DNA of 64,000 nt from Oscillospiraceae bacterium. GTDB lineage: Bacteria > Bacillota > Clostridia > Oscillospirales > SIG530. The stretch covers positions 1 through 64,000 of the forward strand of contig SVND01000003.1 in NCBI GenBank assembly GCA_015067075.1. The letters run 5' to 3'. Below, in pieces: positions 57,247-64,000 of the stretch. The position numbers and the translations under genes are program-made. The notes under the pieces were generated by a model that made no database searches, was not told the DNA's origin, and saw only the letters and a program-made list of their open reading frames with translations. Numbering within the stretch: the stretch's first letter is position 1; each line of letters begins with the position of its first letter.

Positions 57247-58247
57247 AATGAAAAGAAACGGTAGCGTTCCTTTATCGCCTCGCCGTATGCATTCATTATA
57301 TTTTCCTTGCCTGCAAGCGCGGAAACAAGCATTATAAGCGTGCTTTGTGGCAGATGGAAGTTAGTTATCATCGCTTTGCACATCTTAAAGCGATAGCCCG
57401 GATAAATGAATATATCGGTGTTGCCCGAAAGCTTCGTGATCTTTCCGCTTTCATCGGAAGCCGATTCAAGTGTGCGGCAGCTCGTTGTGCCTACACAGAT
57501 TATACGTCTGCCCTGCTCCGCCGCTTTATTTATAGTCTGCGCCGCCTGATCGGTGATGGAATAAAACTCTGTGTGCATTTTATGCTCCTCGACCTTATCC
57601 ACCTTTACGGGACGGAATGTGCCAAGCCCGATATGGAGCGTTACATAAACGACGTCTATCTTCTTTTCAGCTATTTTCGCCAAAAGCTCAGGTGTAAAAT
57701 GCAAGCCCGCTGTCGGAGCGGCAGCAGAGCCAAGCTCCCTTGCATACACAGTCTGATATCGTGAGCCGTCTTCGAGGCGCTCCTTGATATAGGGCGGCAA
57801 AGGCATATTACCTATCTCATCGAGTAATTCGTAAAAATTACCGTCATATGTGAATTTTACGATCCTGTTGCCATCGTCAACGACCTCAAGTATCTCTGCC
57901 ACAAGTTTTCCGCCGCCAAAGGAAAATTTCGCTCCCGGCAGCGCCTTTCTTCCCGGCCGCAAAATAACCTCCCATACATCGCCCTCGATGCATTTTAAAA
58001 GCACAAATTCGATTTTTGCACCCGTAGGTATCTTTTCGCCGAAAATTCGTGCAGGCAACACCTTCGAATCATTGAGCACCAAGCAATCGCCTTCCTTAAG
58101 AAAGTCGATAATATCGTGAAACCGCTTATGCTCAAGCTCACCCGTTTGCCTATGCAAAACGAGAAGCCTTGACATATCGCGCTGTGCCGACGGAGTTTGC
58201 GCTATAAGCTCCTGCGGCAGCTCGTAATCAAAATCAGAAACATTCAT
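57222..58247 (-). CDS. queA: tRNA preQ1(34) S-adenosylmethionine ribosyltransferase-isomerase
   Basis: [77 protein letters not shown]. Confidence 0.97.
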   Translation of the reverse strand: MNVSDFDYELPQELIAQTPSAQRDMSRLLVLHRQTGELEHKRFHDIIDFLKEGDCLVLNDSKVLPARIFGEKIPTGAKIEFVLLKCIEGDVWEVILRPGRKALPGAKFSFGGGKLVAEILEVVDDGNRIVKFTYDGNFYELLDEIGNMPLPPYIKERLEDGSRYQTVYARELGSAAAPTAGLHFTPELLAKIAEKKIDVVYVTLHIGLGTFRPVKVDKVEEHKMHTEFYSITDQAAQTINKAAEQGRRIICVGTTSCRTLESASDESGKITKLSGNTDIFIYPGYRFKMCKAMITNFHLPQSTLIMLVSALAGKENIMNAYGEAIKERYRFFSFGDAMFIE

Positions 58248-58271
58248 CTGCTTGTAAATCCATTCCTTTTG

Positions 58272-60353
58272 TTATCGCTTGTTGTAATTAGCTGCAATTC
58301 CGACGCCTGTATAGTAGTAGCGGATTATCTGGTCAAAACTATAGCCCGCAACTGCCATTCCGTGAGCGCCTTCCTGTGAAAGACCGACGCTATGTCCCCA
58401 GCCGCGTCCTTCAATAATGTACTTTACCACCTTTTTACTGCCTGACGAGGGTGAGTTGTCGCTGTTAAGCGCAACATCGGAGAAGTTATCCTGCTTATAA
58501 GGAGCAGGGATAGGCTCACCCGGCATCGGAGTGGGTGTCGCTGTTACGACTACGCCGGGCGCGCTCGTAGGTACAGGTGTCGGTGTGGGCGTTGCAGGTG
58601 TACCGAGGCTTTCATCAAGTCTTGTTACACCGTCCTCAGTCTGAACATACGTAGATGCTTCCTGGTTCATGGCATAAACGTAGTTGCTATACCCGTCAAT
58701 TACAAATATAGCGCCGTCGTTTATTTTATATGCTGTACCGTCACTTTTCGTTATCATTATGGGCTGAGCAGGTTTTTGATACACAACGCCTGAATACCAT
58801 CCGCCCGCAAAGGCATTCGCTGTAAGGCCCGTAAGCGACATTGCCGACGTGGAATACATATCTATGTTGGGCAATCTGTCGGGAATACCCGTTACTATAT
58901 TGCTCCAATTAAGCGTCGTTCTCACATTTCTTGCCTGCGCTGATTCGGCAATTTCCTGCGTACCGTCAGAGTACACTTTAATAATAATAAATCGTGAGCT
59001 TTTTACAAAGCCCGACAGCGCCGCACGGCTCTTTTCACAAGTCGAAAAGGTCAGCGTTTTTCCTCGCGAGTCCGTAACGTGAACTCGCTGTACGTTACCC
59101 GTGCTTGTATATTCGTCTACGTAAAGATTGGTTACGTCACCTACGAAATCTCTGCCCTTTTGGCGCTGAACGTTACCGAGCTGTTCAGGTGTTACCTCAA
59201 AGGACCAAGCGCCGTTTGATACGTTATTCGTATCCTCGTAATAGTCTCGGACAGGCTGAAGATACGGCTTGCTTTCGCCGCCCCATACGTTAGAACTGCT
59301 TTCCGTGTAGCCGCCCGATGCAGAGAAAAAGTATGTATCGGCAAGCTCTCCGTTATACGTTATGACCATACCCTTTGTTTCGTCAACAGCCTGACGAACA
59401 ACATCGTTTTCTCTTCCGCATCCGTAATATACCTGACAGTTGTCGGAGCTGCATACATTATAGCCCTTTGAAAGATGCTTATCAAAATGCGACAGCGCAT
59501 ATGTACGGGAAATAAGCGCATGAGCCTTTTGTACCTCTAACGGCCAGCTGGGGTATATCTCATAGGATAAAACTCCGTAAAGGTATTCCTGCATTTCAAG
59601 CACGTTTACAAGGTTTATCTTACCGCTTTTAAGCTGATATTCAAAAGTGCCTCTATAGCGGTATGAACCGTGCTTCATTGTTGAAAATTCAGCATCGGGC
59701 TGATATTGCGGACGTGCGGCAAACGTGTAGCCGTAAGCATTATCGCAATCGAATTCAAAAATAATATCGCCCGTATTCATATTTACGACAGTTATTACAT
59801 TGCTTTTTTCACCAACGATGGAAACATTCTGACCGACCGCGTTTGACACATATGACATTTCCGTCGCCGCTTCCTCTGCTGACGAATATGCGCCGACACG
59901 AAGCTTATAGCTCGTTCCCGTGTACGCGGGAAACGCCATATATCCCATATTTTTTACCGAGTCAGCCGCCGCTCTCACAGATTGCTCAGTTGAATATTCC
60001 GCCGCAGCTTCAAGATGATACGCGCCTATACGCAAACCGCTGTAATCTGTTTCCGACAGCGCATTGTCACGCATATAAACCGTTTTATCTGCAACGCAGG
60101 CAATAAATCTGTCATCTGCACCCACGTTATATACAGGTACAAAATCATGCCCCATATTGGCATATCTGCCGAAAATAAAACCGTTTTCCGCAAAAGCATT
60201 TACCGAAAGCTGTGTTCCTCGGTTGTAATACAAGCCGACACGAAGATACATATCCTGCACGGTGGTATTTGCCGAGGACGGTATGGCGGAGCAAAGCATG
60301 AGCAAAATAAGAGCTGTAAAAATAGCAATAAATTTGCAAAGTTTGTTTTTCAT
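58272..60353 (-). CDS. SpoIID/LytB domain protein with SPOR-like N-terminal region and Thr/Pro linker
   Basis: Start at MKNKLCKF; YLYGVLSYEIYPSWPLEVQKAHALISRTYAL, FFSASGGYTESSSNVWGG, GRGWGHSVGLSQEGAHGMAVAGYSFDQIIRYYYTG. Confidence 0.88.
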   Translation of the reverse strand: MKNKLCKFIAIFTALILLMLCSAIPSSANTTVQDMYLRVGLYYNRGTQLSVNAFAENGFIFGRYANMGHDFVPVYNVGADDRFIACVADKTVYMRDNALSETDYSGLRIGAYHLEAAAEYSTEQSVRAAADSVKNMGYMAFPAYTGTSYKLRVGAYSSAEEAATEMSYVSNAVGQNVSIVGEKSNVITVVNMNTGDIIFEFDCDNAYGYTFAARPQYQPDAEFSTMKHGSYRYRGTFEYQLKSGKINLVNVLEMQEYLYGVLSYEIYPSWPLEVQKAHALISRTYALSHFDKHLSKGYNVCSSDNCQVYYGCGRENDVVRQAVDETKGMVITYNGELADTYFFSASGGYTESSSNVWGGESKPYLQPVRDYYEDTNNVSNGAWSFEVTPEQLGNVQRQKGRDFVGDVTNLYVDEYTSTGNVQRVHVTDSRGKTLTFSTCEKSRAALSGFVKSSRFIIIKVYSDGTQEIAESAQARNVRTTLNWSNIVTGIPDRLPNIDMYSTSAMSLTGLTANAFAGGWYSGVVYQKPAQPIMITKSDGTAYKINDGAIFVIDGYSNYVYAMNQEASTYVQTEDGVTRLDESLGTPATPTPTPVPTSAPGVVVTATPTPMPGEPIPAPYKQDNFSDVALNSDNSPSSGSKKVVKYIIEGRGWGHSVGLSQEGAHGMAVAGYSFDQIIRYYYTGVGIAANYNKR

Positions 60354-60364
60354 CTGGTTCCCTT

Positions 60365-61726
60365 TCATTTTAATCGTCTGTTTTTTGTTCCGTCGTATGT
60401 TGATACTTTTGTTTTTTCTCGTTTTCTTTGAGCACCCTTAGGACGCCAATTTTTCAAAATGATAACGAGAATATAGAACAGAATAAGCGCTATAGTAATG
60501 AAAACGAATATTTTCATCCATATGCTTCCGAACGCATCAAGCACGTTTCGGCTGTATTCCATAAATCCGCTTTTTTCGATCCCCGTAATAGCCACAAGGT
60601 CGACCGTTCCGTAAATTTTATCGTTATAGGATACGGTTACGCTTCCAAGCACCTGACCTTTTACAACGGGTGCTTCGATGCTTTCAGGTGTTGAAACTTC
60701 CTTTTTAATAAGCGACTCGTCCATTTCAGTCGGTGCAAGCACACGAAGGTCCTCGGCAGGTACGAGCACTACCGAGTCGGCATCAGAGGAAAGCGTTACA
60801 GCAAGCTGTGTTATAGTTTCCGTTTTCGAAAGCACCTTTGTGAATTCAAAGCTTTTGAACGCCCAATCTAAAAGTGCCTTTGCGTCAACGTAGCTGTTGA
60901 TGCTGTCTGCCGTCTTTGTCGAGCCCATAACGATGCAAAGATACTCATAATCTCCGCTTTCAGCCGTCGTTACAAGGCATTGACCGCCCTTGGACGTACT
61001 GCCGCTGTTAAGTCCCGATGCTTTTGAATATCTGTATTTGACCTCAAGCTTCTGGGAAACAAAATAATTGGATGAGTTAAAGGTGCGCTCCTTATTTGTG
61101 TCCGATGCTTCAATGGTATAATCAACGTAATCAGAATATGCGACGAAATTTTCAAGCTGTATCGCCTTCATGGCTATGCGTGCCATGTCGCGTGCCGTTG
61201 TATACTGTCCCTCGGCATCAAAGCCTGTGGCATTTTTAAAATATGTAGATGTAAGTCCAAGCTCCGCCGCGTAGCTGTTCATCTGTTCGACGAAAGCGCT
61301 TGTACTGCCGCCGCCGAAATGATACGCCAGCGTAAGCGCAGCATCATTTGCGGATGCTGTCAAAAGAGCAATAAGAAGCTCTTCGATGCTTATCTTTTCC
61401 CCTGCTTTAAAGCCTACAGATCTGCCCGATGTGTCGGCAGCTATCTGCGGTATGGCTATCTTTTCGGAAAAATCATCGCAAAGCTTATAGACCGTAAGAG
61501 CAGTCATGAGCTTCACTGTAGATGCAGGTGCTATCTGTACGTCGGCATCCTTTTCGTAAACAGTTTCGTTTGTAGTTATATTTACGACCATTGCCGCCTT
61601 CGCTGTTATATCGGGTGCTTGAGATGCACCTGCTGTCACTTCACCATATATCGGCAGGAATGCTGAAAAAATGTAAATAAAAATAAAAAATATTGCTCCG
61701 ATTCTAAAAAATTTCCGTTTTTCTAT
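60365..61726 (-). CDS. D-alanyl-D-alanine carboxypeptidase (peptidase S11)
   Basis: APASTVKLMTAL (SxxK), SANDAALTLA (SxN), SGLNSGSTSKGG (KTG-like region); C-terminal TM anchor. Track ORF ends at 61639 (GTG); in-frame signal peptide extends to a putative ATA start at 61726. Confidence 0.8.
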   Translation of the reverse strand: MEKRKFFRIGAIFFIFIYIFSAFLPIYGEVTAGASQAPDITAKAAMVVNITTNETVYEKDADVQIAPASTVKLMTALTVYKLCDDFSEKIAIPQIAADTSGRSVGFKAGEKISIEELLIALLTASANDAALTLAYHFGGGSTSAFVEQMNSYAAELGLTSTYFKNATGFDAEGQYTTARDMARIAMKAIQLENFVAYSDYVDYTIEASDTNKERTFNSSNYFVSQKLEVKYRYSKASGLNSGSTSKGGQCLVTTAESGDYEYLCIVMGSTKTADSINSYVDAKALLDWAFKSFEFTKVLSKTETITQLAVTLSSDADSVVLVPAEDLRVLAPTEMDESLIKKEVSTPESIEAPVVKGQVLGSVTVSYNDKIYGTVDLVAITGIEKSGFMEYSRNVLDAFGSIWMKIFVFITIALILFYILVIILKNWRPKGAQRKREKTKVSTYDGTKNRRLK

Positions 61727-61749
61727 GGAAAACAGCCCCTTTCCGATGT

Positions 61750-61778
61750 ATAATATAGATACAGAATAATTATATCAA
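61750..61778 (-). promoter_or_regulatory. Sigma-A type promoter of the carboxypeptidase gene
   Basis: Minus strand TTGATA (61773-61778), 17-bp spacer, TATTAT (61750-61755). Confidence 0.65.
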
Positions 61779-61895
61779 AAAAAACTACATTTTTAAAGGG
61801 GTTTTCGCATTTTTTCTCATATTTTTTTAAGTTATTTTTTACCGAATATGAGATTGCGGGAAAAACCTAAAAAAACAGAAAGGAAACACTTAAAA

Positions 61896-62378
61896 ATGAT
61901 ACAGATCGTTCTCGTCGAACCTGAGATTCCGCAAAACACAGGCAACATTGCCCGCACCTGCGCCGCCACGGGCGCGCGTCTCCATCTTGTCGGTCCACTC
62001 GGCTTTAAAATCGACGACGCAAAGCTTAAACGTGCGGGACTTGACTATTGGTATTTGCTCGATATTACGTATTACGACAACCTTGACGACTTTTTTGCAA
62101 AAAACAAGGGGGAGTTTTACTTTGCCTCAACGAAGGCTAAGCACATTTACAGCGACGTTACATATCCCGACGGTGCATATTTGTTTTTCGGCAAGGAGAC
62201 AAAGGGCTTGCCCGAAGCTTTGCTCGCCGAAAACTACGACCGTGCCATTCGCATTCCCATGATAGATGAGGCGCGAAGCCTCAATCTGTCCAACTCCGTG
62301 GCCATCGTTGTGTACGAAGCATTGCGCCAGCAGGGCTTTCCGAATATGCTCACTGAAGGGCATCTGACACAGTTTTAA
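61896..62378 (+). CDS. trmL: tRNA (cytidine(34)-2'-O)-methyltransferase, SpoU family
   Basis: ATG at 61896; IVLVEPEIPQNTGNIARTCAATGARLHLVGPLGF, KRAGLDYW, FFGKETKGLPEALL, IPMIDEARSLNLSNSVAIVVYEALRQ. Confidence 0.95.
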   Translation: MIQIVLVEPEIPQNTGNIARTCAATGARLHLVGPLGFKIDDAKLKRAGLDYWYLLDITYYDNLDDFFAKNKGEFYFASTKAKHIYSDVTYPDGAYLFFGKETKGLPEALLAENYDRAIRIPMIDEARSLNLSNSVAIVVYEALRQQGFPNMLTEGHLTQF

Positions 62379-62391
62379 AGGAGCTGATTTG

Positions 62392-63936
62392 ATGAGATCC
62401 TATTTTGAATACGTCCGTCACGACGGCGAAGATTTTTTCACCGTCGTTATATTGCCCGACAAGAGCGTCCATTATCCCGTCGTCGTAATGCGCAACCCTT
62501 ACGTCGGTCATTTGACCGAAGCCGATGAAAACGAGATAGTGCGTCAATACGAGGACTCCTTGCGCCAATGGACGGACAGTGGTTACGCCGTTGTGTATCA
62601 GCACTGTCGCGGACAGGGTAAAAGCACGGGAGCGTTCGTTCCTTATATTCAGGAGCGTGAAGACAGCTCTGCGCTTTTCGATTGGATACGAAAGCAAGAT
62701 TTTTACGGCGGTGAAATGTATCTTGTTGGCGGCAGCTACACAGCATCGCTTTTCTACACCGCCGTCCCCTTTGCAAGCGATATAAAGGGCGCTGTATTGG
62801 AGGTTCAGGATTGTGAGAGATACCGCCTTTGGTATCGCAACGGTCAAATGCGCAAGGGGCACGCAAATTGGCATTTTTCTTTATACAAAGCCAAATGTAA
62901 CCTCGACAAATCGTTTAATATACGCTCTTTTTCCGCTTTGCCGCTTGCGGGACTTTCGGAAAAAGTTCTCGGTGACCGCGCCGAGGATTTCGAGCAGATG
63001 CTTGAGGCTGAACGTCCCGACCATAAATTCTGGAGCACGCGCTTTGGCGGAGGAGAAGCTCATAACGCCGTTAAAAGCGCAGGTATCCCCATACTTTTCA
63101 CAAGCGGATATAACGATTTTTATATCGGCGGTATGTTTGCGATGTGGAACGAGCTGGACGATGACACTCGAAAGCAATGCGCATTTTTAGTTTCTCCCTA
63201 CGATCACGGCGACAATTTCAGCTCGGAAAATGGGCTTTCTTTTGAAAAAGGCCGTCGTAGTGAGCAATTCGGCGGATACCAGATTGCCTGGATAGAAAAT
63301 ATCCGCAAAAAAACATCTTTGCCCTTTGAAAAAGGCGTTATCACATATTACCGTACTTTTGAAAACCGTTGGGACAGCGATTTTTACGCTACTCCCACGA
63401 AGGATATGCTCTTTATACTGGGAAACGATACGCTTTCGCTGACTTATGACCCGAAAGATCCTCCCTTTTTTGACGGTGAAGGCTCTTTGAAAAACGGCTC
63501 GTACGATCGTGGCGACGTTATCACCTTATACACCGAGCCATTTGAAAAAGATACGTTTGTAAAAGGTAAAATGAAAATGCAGTTAGCCGTAAGCTCCGAC
63601 TGCGCCGACACGTCTTTTTATGTAAGAATAAGCATAAAAACACCCGACGGAGATTACTGTCTTCGCCATGATATAACTTCGCTTTGCTATCAACTTGGTG
63701 ATTATACGGAAAACTCACAGGTTCTTTTGAACTTCACCTTTGATGAATACGCATTTGCCGTAAAAAAGGGTGGTCGTCTGCGAATTGATATTGCACCGAC
63801 AGACGATAACGCCTATGTTTGTCATACCAACACAAAAGGGCAATACAGCCGTCAGACGAAAGCGGTAACAGCTGTAAATACCGTGTTTTTGCACAGGTCT
63901 ACGCTAACTTTACCCGTTGAAAGCGATTATCTTTAA
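62392..63936 (+). CDS. CocE/NonD family hydrolase (X-Pro dipeptidyl-peptidase S15-like)
   Basis: VVMRNPYVG, YAVVYQHCRGQGKSTGAFVPY, YLVGGSYTASLFYTA nucleophile elbow-like, C-terminal jelly-roll domain. Confidence 0.87.
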   Translation: MRSYFEYVRHDGEDFFTVVILPDKSVHYPVVVMRNPYVGHLTEADENEIVRQYEDSLRQWTDSGYAVVYQHCRGQGKSTGAFVPYIQEREDSSALFDWIRKQDFYGGEMYLVGGSYTASLFYTAVPFASDIKGAVLEVQDCERYRLWYRNGQMRKGHANWHFSLYKAKCNLDKSFNIRSFSALPLAGLSEKVLGDRAEDFEQMLEAERPDHKFWSTRFGGGEAHNAVKSAGIPILFTSGYNDFYIGGMFAMWNELDDDTRKQCAFLVSPYDHGDNFSSENGLSFEKGRRSEQFGGYQIAWIENIRKKTSLPFEKGVITYYRTFENRWDSDFYATPTKDMLFILGNDTLSLTYDPKDPPFFDGEGSLKNGSYDRGDVITLYTEPFEKDTFVKGKMKMQLAVSSDCADTSFYVRISIKTPDGDYCLRHDITSLCYQLGDYTENSQVLLNFTFDEYAFAVKKGGRLRIDIAPTDDNAYVCHTNTKGQYSRQTKAVTAVNTVFLHRSTLTLPVESDYL

Positions 63937-64000
63937 TTAAAATTTTGCTGAATATTTACGCGCGTTTTGTTAAAACTACTACAGAAACCTTTGTTTCATC

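Overview
This 64 kb window looks like a chromosomal segment of an anaerobic, probably spore-forming Firmicutes (Clostridia-like) bacterium. That reading rests on gene content: SpoIVFA/SpoIVFB-like and SpoIID-like proteins, SLH domains, many lipoproteins and sigma-A type promoters. Most of it is ordinary core and accessory metabolism: a DinG/XPD-like helicase, mnmG, rsmG, prmC, queA, trmL, rlmB-like, ilvE, fucI, a GH95-type fucosidase, a two-component system, Na/Pi and SulP transporters, a MATE pump, and one tRNA-Ala(CGC). I saw no CRISPR array, prophage, rRNA or intact transposon. The points most worth a second look are: (1) a 793-aa membrane protein that resembles a P1B-type ATPase but lacks the phosphorylation and hinge motifs and a recognisable actuator domain, i.e. 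a candidate pseudoenzyme with a long Lys/Gln-rich tail; (2) a BlaI/BlaR1 module without a beta-lactamase, with three small unknown downstream genes, and an operator-like box that recurs inside the -35/-10 spacer of the divergent SulP transporter; (3) a tandem ~140/161-bp intergenic repeat downstream of queA that carries copies of the queA 3' end and its terminator hairpin; (4) a D-Ala-D-Ala carboxypeptidase whose signal peptide is encoded upstream of any ATG/GTG/TTG start, suggesting a non-canonical (AUA or CUG) start; (5) a left-edge intergenic region with a consensus promoter, two small ORFs and an 18-bp inverted repeat. All family assignments are by eye from protein motifs; no database search was possible.
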